Shown one piece after another: positions 1 through 6,367 of a stretch of 8,784 nt of DNA; position 1 is the first letter of the stretch; every line of letters starts with the position of its first letter. Position numbers and translations under genes: made by a program. The stretch spans positions 1-8,784 of the forward strand of contig CAIPFS010000512.1 in NCBI GenBank assembly GCA_903864375.1, given 5' to 3'. The notes beneath the pieces were generated by a model. It did no database searches, was not told the DNA's origin, and saw only the letters and a list, made by a program, of their open reading frames with translations. The stretch comes from an uncultured Verrucomicrobiota bacterium (GTDB lineage Bacteria; Verrucomicrobiota; Verrucomicrobiia; Limisphaerales; UBA9464).

Positions 1-142
1 GGTGCGCAGTGAAGGACGGCTTGTCCTTGCCACGCAAGGCATTGGCAACCTGGACGGCCAGGCGGCCCAACACAGCGTTCTGGGCGTCAATCACGCGCCA
101 CTTCCTACGCTGCACATCGACTTTCGGCAAAAAGGTCTTCAT
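1..142 (-). CDS. rplM: 50S ribosomal protein L13, N-terminal part (cut by window edge)
   Basis: The minus strand from ATG at 142 reads 47 codons to the window edge, beginning MKTFLPKVDVQRRKW. It continues with VIDAQNAVLGRLAVQVANAL and then RGKDKPSFTAH. This matches the conserved start of L13: the W-x-V-x-DA-x-x-x-x-LGRLA block followed by LRGK-x-KP-x-[YF]TPH-like residues. L13 is an early-assembling protein of the large ribosomal subunit. A GGGA lies a few bases upstream of the ATG and can serve as ribosome binding site. The remaining roughly 100 residues lie outside the window. rpsI (S9) normally follows L13 and would also be outside. apaG lies upstream in the same direction, 93 bp away. Identification is secure despite the truncation. 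Confidence 0.93.
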   Translation of the reverse strand, partial: MKTFLPKVDVQRRKWRVIDAQNAVLGRLAVQVANALRGKDKPSFTAH

Positions 143-169
143 CAGTTCCCAACAAAAAGGGCTGGAAGA

Positions 170-206
170 GTTATCAATAGAAGGCGCGTCGGTCAAACAT
201 TTTGAC
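170..206 (-). promoter_or_regulatory. Possible rplM promoter with an overlapping 15-bp dyad
   Basis: The 93-bp gap between apaG and rplM contains, on the minus strand, TTGACC (196-191) and GATAAC (175-170). They are 15 bp apart, which is shorter than ideal. Overlapping the -35-like box is a perfect inverted repeat at 192-206, GTCAAA-CAT-TTTGAC on the plus strand. The dyad could be an operator for rplM, a weak hairpin in the apaG transcript, or chance. The boxes are only partial matches to sigma-70 consensus, so this is a tentative call. Confidence 0.3.
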
Positions 207-235
207 AACGTTTTCTGCAATTCTCTCGCGGACAG

Positions 236-655
236 TCAGGAAACCTCATCTGAAGGCGGTACCACCAATTGAAACCGGGGGATGCGAACGAAGACCCGCC
301 GTTGCTCCGAATCCGTGCCCCAAAAGGCTCCTTCCACCTCGGCGGATGGAGTTCCAATCGCATGACGGCTATTGTAGCTAAATTGTTCCCCCGGAGCGAG
401 TTCAGGACACTCTCCCACCACGCCATCCCCCTCCACCACCAGGGTGGTGCCGTCCTCATGCGCCACGATCCATTTCCGGCCCTTGATGGTCACCGTCACG
501 TGGCTGTCGTTGTGGATGCTGAGGAAATAGACGAATCCATGCGGTTTCCCCGGGGATTGCTCGGGTGTGAGCCGCTGATAGACCAATCGGTTCAGCGTGA
601 CTCTCAATCCTTGCAGCTCGAGAATCGGCAGGGTGAAGGAACTCATCGAACCCAT
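236..655 (-). CDS. apaG: ApaG domain protein (DUF525)
   Basis: The 139-residue product matches the ApaG family. The family folds as a fibronectin-type-III-like beta sandwich and is linked genetically to Co2+/Mg2+ resistance and Ap4A metabolism in enterobacteria; its biochemical role is unclear. Visible hallmarks are the strand FVYFLSIHN (41-49), IKGRKWIV (57-64), the GDGVVG turn (76-81), PGE (88-90) followed by F-x-Y-x-S (92-96), and the closing P-x-F-x-L-x-P (126-132). E. coli ApaG has 125 residues, so this one carries about 14 extra N-terminal residues. I chose ATG 655 because GGAAGG lies 12 bp upstream; ATG 646 is an alternative. It diverges from recF across about 32 bp and is followed by rplM in the same direction. 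Family assignment is firm, function is not. Confidence 0.9.
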   Translation of the reverse strand: MGSMSSFTLPILELQGLRVTLNRLVYQRLTPEQSPGKPHGFVYFLSIHNDSHVTVTIKGRKWIVAHEDGTTLVVEGDGVVGECPELAPGEQFSYNSRHAIGTPSAEVEGAFWGTDSEQRRVFVRIPRFQLVVPPSDEVS

Positions 656-687
656 TGTATCAGGGGACCTTCCAGAGACAAGACGCC

Positions 688-1818
688 ATGGGCCTTTCCA
701 CCGGGGCGGCGGAGGGGCAGAGTCATTCCGTGCATTTGGTTCATCTGCGCCTCCGTGATTTCCGGAATTATCCACGCCTGGAGGTGGAATTCCTTCCGGG
801 CTTTCATTTGCTGCTGGGTGGCAATGCGCAGGGGAAAACCAATCTTCTGGAGGCCATCTACCTGATCGCCACCCTTCGATCCTTTCGCGGTGTGGGAAGT
901 GCCCAGATGGTCCGCCAGGAGGCAAAGGGCTATTTTGTAGGGGCTACCATCGTTGGGGCCACCACCAGCGAGGTGAAGTTGTATTGGTCGGCCAGCGAAC
1001 GCCGGTTAAGCCGGAACGGAACCCCCGTCAAACGTCTTGCCGACTATTGGGGCACCCTTCGCGCCGTGGTCTTTTGTACCGAGGACCTGGCACTCATCAA
1101 GGGAACGGCACGCATCCGCCGGCGATTCCTCGATTTGTTGCTGGCCCAGACCTCCCCGGGCTATCTGGAAACGCTGCTGCGTTACACCCAGGCATTGCGG
1201 TCCCGCAATGCCCTCCTCAAACAACCCCGCATGGACGAGGACCAGCTGGCCGGATTCTCGCAGCAGCTGGTGGAGGCGGGTCAGGAGTTGATGAGGGAAC
1301 GGCGTGCCCTGGCTCCCCGGATTGCCCCCAAGGTCCAGGTGGCCTTTCACCGGATAGCGGAACAACGGGATGAGCTTCATTGGGAATACGATCCCCAGGT
1401 GGATGGCGACTTCCACGTTGTCCTGGCGGCAAGCCGCGCGCGCGAACGCGCCCTTCGCACAACGGTGGTCGGTCCGCATCGCGACGACATCCAGCTGCTG
1501 ATCAACGGACGTTCCGCCGCCCATTACAGCAGTGAGGGGCAGAAGCGGACCCTGGCCCTCGCGTTGAAGATGGCCCAGGCCGAGCACCTGACCGAGGTTC
1601 ACGGGGCTCCGCCACTCCTGTTGATTGACGACGTCATGGGCGAGCTGGATGCCAACCGCCGTGCCGGCTTCCTTCCCTTGCTGGACCGCGCCCGGGGTGC
1701 CGGCGGTCAGGTCTTCATGACCTGCACCGAGGAAAACTGGCCCCGGGATCTGACCTCCGACCTGACCCGGTGGAAGGTTCAGGAGGGGCAGATCCGGCGG
1801 ATCAATCCCGACGGTTGA
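688..1818 (+). CDS. recF: DNA replication and repair protein RecF
   Basis: This 376-residue protein is an SMC-like ATPase that helps load RecA on gapped DNA with RecO and RecR. It carries Walker A GGNAQGKTN (44-52), the V-x-F-x-x-EDL block VVFCTEDLALIKG (127-139) followed by RRRFLD (144-149), VVGPHRDDI (260-268), the ABC signature SSEGQKR (281-287) and Walker B LLIDDVMGELD (311-321). Length is close to the usual 350-370. ATG 688 was chosen. GTG 730 is a serious rival: it lies 12 bp after GGAGGGG and is nearer the usual family start before HLRLRDFRNY. TTG 655 would overlap apaG's start. The glycine usual in G-x-NGQGKT is alanine here, a mild change. recF often follows dnaN, but here it is paired with apaG and ends convergently with the GT9 gene. 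Confidence 0.95.
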   Translation: MGLSTGAAEGQSHSVHLVHLRLRDFRNYPRLEVEFLPGFHLLLGGNAQGKTNLLEAIYLIATLRSFRGVGSAQMVRQEAKGYFVGATIVGATTSEVKLYWSASERRLSRNGTPVKRLADYWGTLRAVVFCTEDLALIKGTARIRRRFLDLLLAQTSPGYLETLLRYTQALRSRNALLKQPRMDEDQLAGFSQQLVEAGQELMRERRALAPRIAPKVQVAFHRIAEQRDELHWEYDPQVDGDFHVVLAASRARERALRTTVVGPHRDDIQLLINGRSAAHYSSEGQKRTLALALKMAQAEHLTEVHGAPPLLLIDDVMGELDANRRAGFLPLLDRARGAGGQVFMTCTEENWPRDLTSDLTRWKVQEGQIRRINPDG

Positions 1819-1916
1819 ATGACCCGCCTGCTGCATCTCTTCGGGCGAACACCCGGACTTCCCAAAAGGAGGTTCGTCCCGCGATGATCAAATCGTGGAG
1901 GCCGGACCGGGCAGGA
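1819..1916. other. Convergent intergenic gap with an imperfect hairpin
   Basis: This 98-bp gap separates the 3' ends of recF (plus) and the GT9 gene (minus), so it should terminate transcription from both sides. GGGCGAAC (1843-1850) can pair with GTTCGTCCC (1872-1880), giving 8 bp with one bulged T and a 21-nt loop. No T-tract follows on either strand, so it is not a textbook intrinsic terminator. AAGGAGG (1866-1872) sits 11 bp before an ATG at 1884, discussed among the findings. Terminator function is only a guess. Confidence 0.3.
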
Positions 1917-2936
1917 TTAGTTGGAATTCAACCGTCGACAGGCCGCTTCCAGAACCACCGACACGGGCAGGCGGCGAAGGCAGGCCATCGGTTCCTGAAA
2001 ATGGCAGGTCGGTGTCTGGCAGGGGCTGCACGCGAGTTCCAGTCGCAGCACGGAATTCAACTGGCCGTAGGGGCCGGTGTGTGCCGGATCGGTGGGACCA
2101 AAAACGGCCACCATGGGAACCCGTAATGCCGCAGCCACATGCATGGGGCCGGTGTCGTTGGTCACCATCAGGGCACATCTCCGAACCCAGGCGACCATGG
2201 TGGGAAGGGTCAATCGACCGGCCAGATTCAGGGCGCGCGAACCCGCCCGTTTACAAATCTCATCGCCCAGAGCCCGGTCGCCGGCTCCCCCCAGCACCGC
2301 CACCCGGATATCGGGTCGGGACCGCAGCAGCCCCACGGCAAGTTCGGCGAACGAATCCACCGGCCAGCGCTTGTTCAACCAGCGCGCACCCGGTTGCAGA
2401 GCCACCCATCGGCTGCCCTCAGCCGGCCAGACCTCATCGACGATGGTCTGGGCATCGGGACGAACCGAAAGCCATTCAAAATTCGAATGAACCGGAATCC
2501 CCATCTCCCGCAAGACGGCGAGATACCAATCCACGGCATGAGCATGGGGGGAGGGACGGGGGACCGACCGATCGTAGAAGAGGGGTGCCCCTTCCCGGTA
2601 ATCTTCCAGCCCAATGGTGTAGGAACCATCCGTCAGCCATCCAAACACCGCACTTCGGGCAAGGGCCTGGAGATCAATGACCCAATCGTACCGCTCGCGA
2701 CGGGCGCGCTGGAGGGTTGCAAACGCTTCGGGCCATCCCGACGGCGTCGCCCAACGACGTCGATCGAAGGGGATGACCGCATCAATGTCCGGATCGCCTT
2801 CGAGTAGCGGCACCAGTTCCCGGTTGAGCCACCAATGAATCTGGGCTTGGGGAAGATGCTGTCGAAGCAACCGGGCCACCGGCAACGACTGGACCACGTC
2901 CCCCAGCGAGCTCGGCTTGAGAACCAGAATCTTCAC
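1917..2936 (-). CDS. Glycosyltransferase family 9, heptosyltransferase-like
   Basis: The 339-residue product is a GT-B fold GT9 enzyme of the WaaC/WaaF/RfaQ type, which transfers heptose (or another sugar) from a nucleotide donor to LPS inner core on the cytoplasmic face of the inner membrane. It begins MKILVLKPSSLGDVV, the standard acceptor-side start. It has ALQPGARWLNKRWP (179-192) opening the second domain and the donor-binding loop NDTGPMHVAAA (260-270), followed by FGPTDP (279-284). A C-terminal cysteine set C303-x2-C306-x4-C311-x7-C319 is typical of many GT9 members. I chose GTG 2936 because the family starts there. ATG 2990 would add 18 Pro/Arg/Cys-containing residues with no family counterpart. 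Neither start has a clear Shine-Dalgarno. It is last in the minus-strand gene series. The exact sugar and acceptor cannot be read from sequence. Confidence 0.9.
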   Translation of the reverse strand: MKILVLKPSSLGDVVQSLPVARLLRQHLPQAQIHWWLNRELVPLLEGDPDIDAVIPFDRRRWATPSGWPEAFATLQRARRERYDWVIDLQALARSAVFGWLTDGSYTIGLEDYREGAPLFYDRSVPRPSPHAHAVDWYLAVLREMGIPVHSNFEWLSVRPDAQTIVDEVWPAEGSRWVALQPGARWLNKRWPVDSFAELAVGLLRSRPDIRVAVLGGAGDRALGDEICKRAGSRALNLAGRLTLPTMVAWVRRCALMVTNDTGPMHVAAALRVPMVAVFGPTDPAHTGPYGQLNSVLRLELACSPCQTPTCHFQEPMACLRRLPVSVVLEAACRRLNSN

Positions 2937-2994
2937 GGGGCGACAGTCGAGGCGATAGGCAGTCCGGGGGCAGGTAGGACTGGGATCCATTCAG

Positions 2995-3017
2995 CCATGG
3001 CTTTTGAAAACCGATGG
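2995..3017 (-). other. Small hairpin between phosphoesterase and GT9 genes
   Basis: In the gap after the phosphoesterase stop, CCATGG (2995-3000) can pair with CCGATGG (3011-3017) with one bulged G, around a 10-nt loop that is itself TTTT/AAAA symmetric. There is no downstream U-run, so attenuation or mRNA processing is only a possibility. It lies just upstream of either GT9 start. Confidence 0.25.
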
Positions 3018-3033
3018 TGGATCGACCTCCGGA

Positions 3034-3756
3034 CTATTGTCCCGAGGAAAGACGTTCAGCGAGCCGCTCAGGAAGGCCGGCCGCCCGAATCTTGCGCTGC
3101 TGATTGGGGATGTCGTAGCTGAGTCGGCGCAACTCAATGGATTGCGTCGGCAAATCATACACAACGTAGGCAGCCTTGGGGTTTCTGTCCCGCGGCTGTC
3201 CAACGCTGCCGACATTGATGAAATATCGGCGGCCTGGCTCGACCTTGAGCTTTTCGTAGGTCCCTCCCCTCACCGTGGAGTCGCGAATGAACGCGAGAGG
3301 ATTGTGGGTATGACCAAAGAAACAGACCTGCGTATTCTGGTAGGTGAAACTGGCGGCCGCCTCGAGCTTGTCGAAGACGTAACCCCACCGCTGGGGGGCA
3401 TCCAGAGTGGCGTGGACAATCGAAAAATTACCGACCAATCGAAGGTAGCGCAGTTCGCGAAGCCATTTTCGGTCGTCCGGCGTCAATTGGGCTCGCGACC
3501 AGGCAACTGCTTCCGCAGCGGCATCGTTGAATCCCTCCGGGTCTTCGTCCAGGCCGATGTACTCGTCGTGGTTGCCCTTGACGGTCGGAATATTCATGGA
3601 CCGGACGATGTCGAGGCAGGCCTTGGGGTCGGCACCATAGCCGACCACGTCACCCAGGCAGACCACATGGGTGCACTTTTGCTGTTGAATGTCTTCCAGC
3701 ACCACCTGGAAGGCATCCAGATTGGCGTGGATATCTGCAATCACCGCGTATCTCAT
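3034..3756 (-). CDS. Calcineurin-like metallophosphoesterase (YfcE/MJ0936-type)
   Basis: The 240-residue protein shows the complete dinuclear-metal phosphoesterase signature: D-x-H (D8, H10), GDVVGYG (35-41), GNHDE (61-65), the buried histidine in VHATL (H115) and GHTH (148-151). The later GSVGQPRD (183-190) is also common in this branch. Such proteins hydrolyse phosphodiesters or monoesters in the cytosol with Mn2+ or similar metals; the substrate cannot be deduced. I chose ATG 3756, giving MRYAVIADIHANLDAF. That places the first motif at residue 8 as usual and puts the start 4 bp after the acylphosphatase stop, which points to translational coupling. The upstream in-frame extension lies inside the acylphosphatase gene and looks spurious. 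Two phosphate-hydrolysing genes in tandem is notable. Confidence 0.92.
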   Translation of the reverse strand: MRYAVIADIHANLDAFQVVLEDIQQQKCTHVVCLGDVVGYGADPKACLDIVRSMNIPTVKGNHDEYIGLDEDPEGFNDAAAEAVAWSRAQLTPDDRKWLRELRYLRLVGNFSIVHATLDAPQRWGYVFDKLEAAASFTYQNTQVCFFGHTHNPLAFIRDSTVRGGTYEKLKVEPGRRYFINVGSVGQPRDRNPKAAYVVYDLPTQSIELRRLSYDIPNQQRKIRAAGLPERLAERLSSGQ

Positions 3757-3760
3757 CGTA

Positions 3761-4039
3761 TCACTGGGTGATCCCAAAACCGCGGAACTCCCCGCTGGCC
3801 TCGGACCACAATTCCGTCTCATTTCGAATTAGCGACCCAACGCCGGACTCGCGAATCGCCACCCCAAAGGCTTTTAATTCCGTCTCGTCTCCCTCAGCGA
3901 CCATCTCGACCCGCCCTTCGGGCAAGTTGCGGATAAATCCGGTCACCTCATACCCAGCCGCCACTCGCTGAACCTGGTACCGAAAGCCCACTCCTTGAAC
4001 GGTCCCTGAGTAGAAAATCCGTAACCGACGTCGCGTCAT
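3761..4039 (-). CDS. Acylphosphatase
   Basis: A 92-residue protein of the normal acylphosphatase size. These enzymes hydrolyse carboxyl-phosphate mixed anhydrides such as acetyl phosphate or 1,3-bisphosphoglycerate. The active-site loop G-x-VQGVGFR (12-20) supplies the catalytic Arg20, and GFIRNLPEGRVEM (34-46) supplies the catalytic Asn38. Both residues are intact. The start ATG 4039 follows GGGAAGG by 9 bp and gives the usual few residues before the first beta strand; a longer in-frame extension upstream has no homology-like character. The next gene begins 4 bp after its stop. The often-used symbol acyP is not assigned because nothing specific supports it beyond family. Confidence 0.93.
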   Translation of the reverse strand: MTRRRLRIFYSGTVQGVGFRYQVQRVAAGYEVTGFIRNLPEGRVEMVAEGDETELKAFGVAIRESGVGSLIRNETELWSEASGEFRGFGITQ

Positions 4040-4162
4040 CGAGTCTTGCCTTCCCGCCGAGCCCTCCCCTGAGACCTCAACGATTGCAAGAGGTCGACTT
4101 AGCCATATCCTTGCCAAGTGAGGCAACGCTTTTGTGGAATAATCAGTCCGGCTGGAAGGGGT
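4040..4162 (-). promoter_or_regulatory. folK-acylphosphatase gap with a TTGCC/GGCAA dyad
   Basis: This 123-bp gap is the widest inside the minus-strand series. It contains a perfect 5-bp inverted repeat with a 6-nt loop at 4111-4126 (TTGCC-AAGTGA-GGCAA on the plus strand). On the minus strand one arm reads TTGCCT, a -35-like hexamer, with GGCTAA about 16 bp further on as a poor -10. The gap could hold an internal promoter for the acylphosphatase-phosphoesterase-GT9 half, or a regulatory hairpin. Evidence is weak. Confidence 0.25.
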
Positions 4163-4768
4163 TCAATGGCTGGAAATATCCGGTTTTGATTCAAAACCGT
4201 TCTCCGTGGCCTCCGACGGTCCCCTTTGAAGTTCCGTGGCGGTCAACCATCTCCGGAAAGCCGGTTCCGGCGGGAGCATCCGCAGCAGTTCAGCCACCGA
4301 TGCCGTCTGACCGGGCAACACCCAGTGGGGAAGGAGCTCAGCCAATGGTTCGAGAACGAACCGGCGGAGATGAGCACGCGGATGGGGAAGCACCAGGCGG
4401 GGAGTGTCCCAAATCTGCCGTCCCCAGGCGATGATATCCAAATCAAGGGGGCGCGCCTCATTGTGAACCCGCTTGGGACCACGTCCGGCCTCGCGTTCCC
4501 AGGCTTGAAATTGGTCCAGCCATTCGATGGGCGAAACCCCTGCCGGAGCTGTGGCACAGACGATCGCATTGGCAAACCGGGGCGAACCGGGCGGACAATC
4601 CACGGGCACGGTTTCCCAGACCGAGGAACACTGGATGGGGCCGCTGCAAATTCCTGCCACCCGGAGGACCGCCGCGCGCAGTTGCTCAATGGGATGGCCC
4701 AGGTTCGCCCCCAGGGCGATCACCACCCCGTTTGCCGTCGGTGCGATGTTATCGAAGTCCGAGGACAT
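4163..4768 (-). CDS. folK: 6-hydroxymethyl-7,8-dihydropterin pyrophosphokinase (HPPK)
   Basis: HPPK transfers pyrophosphate from ATP to 6-hydroxymethyl-7,8-dihydropterin, the step before dihydropteroate synthase in folate synthesis. The 201-residue protein has VVIALGANLGHP (15-26), SSVWETVPVDCPPGSPRFANAIV (from 48), the R-x-x-G-R-x-x-x-R-x-x-x-x-x-R-P-LDLDI block ending at 112 with the two Mg-binding aspartates D109 and D111, and LPHPRAHLRRFVLEPLAEL (127-145). It is longer than the usual 160 or so residues, with about 30 extra C-terminal residues of low-complexity polar character. ATG 4768 was chosen, overlapping the end of dapB by 20 bp; ATG 4780 is an alternative. Neither has a strong Shine-Dalgarno, which suggests coupling to dapB translation. 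Confidence 0.94.
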   Translation of the reverse strand: MSSDFDNIAPTANGVVIALGANLGHPIEQLRAAVLRVAGICSGPIQCSSVWETVPVDCPPGSPRFANAIVCATAPAGVSPIEWLDQFQAWEREAGRGPKRVHNEARPLDLDIIAWGRQIWDTPRLVLPHPRAHLRRFVLEPLAELLPHWVLPGQTASVAELLRMLPPEPAFRRWLTATELQRGPSEATENGFESKPDISSH

Positions 4769-5489
4769 TCTGCATATCATAACGCCCGGCGGGGCGTCCA
4801 ACGACCCATTGGGCCGCACGCAACGCCCCCTCCGCAAAGGTGGAACGGCTCGATGCCTTGTGGCTGAGTTCGACCCGCTCTCCCATTCCGGCGAAAATCA
4901 CGGTGTGATCGCCCACCACATCCCCGCCCCGCAAGGCATGGATGCCGATCTCGCCCGGGGTTCGGGGCCCGGGAACTCCCACGCGGCCATGGCGCAGCTC
5001 CTTTTCCAACTCCACCTGTCGAACCTCCCCCAAAATCTCTAGAAGGGTGGTGGCCGTTCCGCTCGGGGCATCGCGCTTGAGCCGGTGATGCATCTCGACG
5101 ACCTCCAGGTCGAAGCCCGGACCAAGAATCTCGGCGACCCGCCGGGTCAGCCAGAACAGGGTGTTGACCCCGGTGGAGTAATTGGACGACCAGACCACCG
5201 GAATGGGGGCGATGATCGCCTGCAGGAGGCGCTTTTCTTCCGGCAGGTGCCCGGTGGTACCCAGAACCAGCGCTTTTCCAGCCGTGACACAGGTTTCGGC
5301 CACACCCACCGAGGCTTCATGGGCGCTGAAATCAATGACCACATCCGCCCCGGCGATGACCGCGGAAAGGGAGTCGCCCACGTCCACGGTGGCCACGACC
5401 TCGAGTCCCGGGTTGCGCGCCGCCCCCCGGAGCAGAGCCTGACCCATTTGACCCCGGGAACCGTGAATGATGATGCGTGTGGTGTTCAT
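4749..5489 (-). CDS. dapB: 4-hydroxy-tetrahydrodipicolinate reductase
   Basis: DapB reduces the DapA product with NAD(P)H to tetrahydrodipicolinate in the lysine/diaminopimelate pathway. The 246-residue protein has the Rossmann loop HGSRGQMGQ (9-17), VIDFS (51-55), GTTGH (77-81), SSNYSTGVN (101-109), and the catalytic and substrate-binding block HHRLKRDAPSGTA (134-146). There H134 and K138 align with E. coli H159 and K163. GIHALRGGDVVGDHTVIFAG (182-201) completes the dimer and active-site signature. It is shorter than the 273 residues of E. coli but within the family range. Its ATG overlaps the dapA stop as ATGA, and a GGAG lies about 10 bp upstream inside dapA. folK overlaps its 3' end. Confidence 0.97.
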   Translation of the reverse strand: MNTTRIIIHGSRGQMGQALLRGAARNPGLEVVATVDVGDSLSAVIAGADVVIDFSAHEASVGVAETCVTAGKALVLGTTGHLPEEKRLLQAIIAPIPVVWSSNYSTGVNTLFWLTRRVAEILGPGFDLEVVEMHHRLKRDAPSGTATTLLEILGEVRQVELEKELRHGRVGVPGPRTPGEIGIHALRGGDVVGDHTVIFAGMGERVELSHKASSRSTFAEGALRAAQWVVGRPAGRYDMQNVLGLR

Positions 5490-6367
5490 GATCCAATGAC
5501 TCCAAGGCCGGTGAGCGCCGTGCGAAGAGCCTCGCGTGTCGTCGCAGTGACGGGGACGAGCGGCAGCCTCAACTCTTCATCCATCACCCCCAGAAGGGCG
5601 AGGGCGGCCTTGCAGGGGGCCGGATTGCTTTCAAGAAACAGGGCCCGGAACAACGGCACCAGCCGGTAATGGAGGTCTCGCGCCAATGCGAAATCTCCCG
5701 AAGCCGCCGCCCGAACCAGGCGCACCACCTCTCCAGGTACCACGTTGGAGGCCACGCTGATGACACCGACGGCGCCGAGTGCCATGAACGGAACGGTCAG
5801 GACGTCGTCACCGCTGATGATTTGAAAATCGGGACCGCAGGCGGCGCGCAGTTGGGTCACACGGTCGGCGCTTCCACCCGCTTCCTTGATGCCCACAATC
5901 GTCGGGCAGGCTTGGGCCAGGCGTCGCGCGGTTTCCACGCCGATTTCAACGCCGCTCCGTCCGGGAACACTGTACAGCAGCATCGGCAGCTTCGTCGCTG
6001 CGGCAATGGCAGAGTAATGCTGAAAGAGCCCCTCCTGTGTCGGTCGATTGTAATACGGCACCACTTGAAGAGACGCATCGACCCCCAGCTCCGCAGCCCG
6101 TTGGGTCAGTTCAATGGCCTCACGGGTCGAATTGGCACCCGTCCCCCCGATCACCTTCACCCGGCCGCGGGCAAATCGGACGGTCAACTCGATGATCCGC
6201 AGGTGTTCATCGAAATCGACCGTGGGGGATTCTCCGGTCGTCCCGACCGGAACCAGTCCATCCACCCCACCGGCGACCTGATTCTCGACGAGTCGTTCCA
6301 GGGCGGGTTCATCGATTCGACCGTCGCGAAACGGGGTGACAATTGCGGTGTAGGTGCCTGAGTACAT
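5486..6367 (-). CDS. dapA: 4-hydroxy-tetrahydrodipicolinate synthase
   Basis: DapA condenses pyruvate with aspartate semialdehyde, committing carbon to lysine and diaminopimelate. The 293-residue TIM-barrel protein has the expected length (E. coli 292). GTTGES (42-47) contains the proton-relay threonine T44, PYYNRPTQEGL (104-114) contains the inter-subunit tyrosine Y106, LYSVPGRSG (131-139) contains catalytic Y132 and carboxylate-binding R137, and GIKEA (159-163) contains the Schiff-base K161. Residues matching the E. coli lysine-inhibition site are mostly kept (H55, N79 and E83; the H53 equivalent is F52), so feedback by lysine is plausible. ATG 6367 gives the standard N-terminus; its Shine-Dalgarno is weak. 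It leads the minus-strand series and diverges from the membrane protein gene. Confidence 0.97.
   Translation of the reverse strand: MYSGTYTAIVTPFRDGRIDEPALERLVENQVAGGVDGLVPVGTTGESPTVDFDEHLRIIELTVRFARGRVKVIGGTGANSTREAIELTQRAAELGVDASLQVVPYYNRPTQEGLFQHYSAIAAATKLPMLLYSVPGRSGVEIGVETARRLAQACPTIVGIKEAGGSADRVTQLRAACGPDFQIISGDDVLTVPFMALGAVGVISVASNVVPGEVVRLVRAAASGDFALARDLHYRLVPLFRALFLESNPAPCKAALALLGVMDEELRLPLVPVTATTREALRTALTGLGVIGS

Noticed and set aside
646..925. Extended apaG start reaching back to 925
   Set aside because: The extra 90 residues would lie antisense to the recF Walker A region and have no ApaG-like sequence. ATG 655 fits family length and has a GGAAGG upstream.
1006..1836. 276-codon open frame on the minus strand opposite recF
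   Set aside because: recF is complete with all ATPase motifs on the other strand, and the antisense product has no recognisable motif.
2139..2807. 222-codon plus-strand frame opposite the GT9 gene
   Set aside because: It is low-complexity, Pro/Arg/His-rich and wholly antisense to a motif-complete glycosyltransferase.
2937..2990. ATG 2990 as the GT9 start
   Set aside because: It adds 18 residues before the conserved KILVLKPSSLGDV start without a ribosome binding site. It cannot be fully excluded, because GTG 2936 also lacks one.
3757..3822. Upstream in-frame extension of the phosphoesterase
   Set aside because: It would lie inside the acylphosphatase gene, and the family begins at MRYAVIADIH.
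5669..6361. 230-codon plus-strand frame opposite dapA
   Set aside because: dapA is full length with all catalytic residues on the minus strand; the other frame shows no family features.
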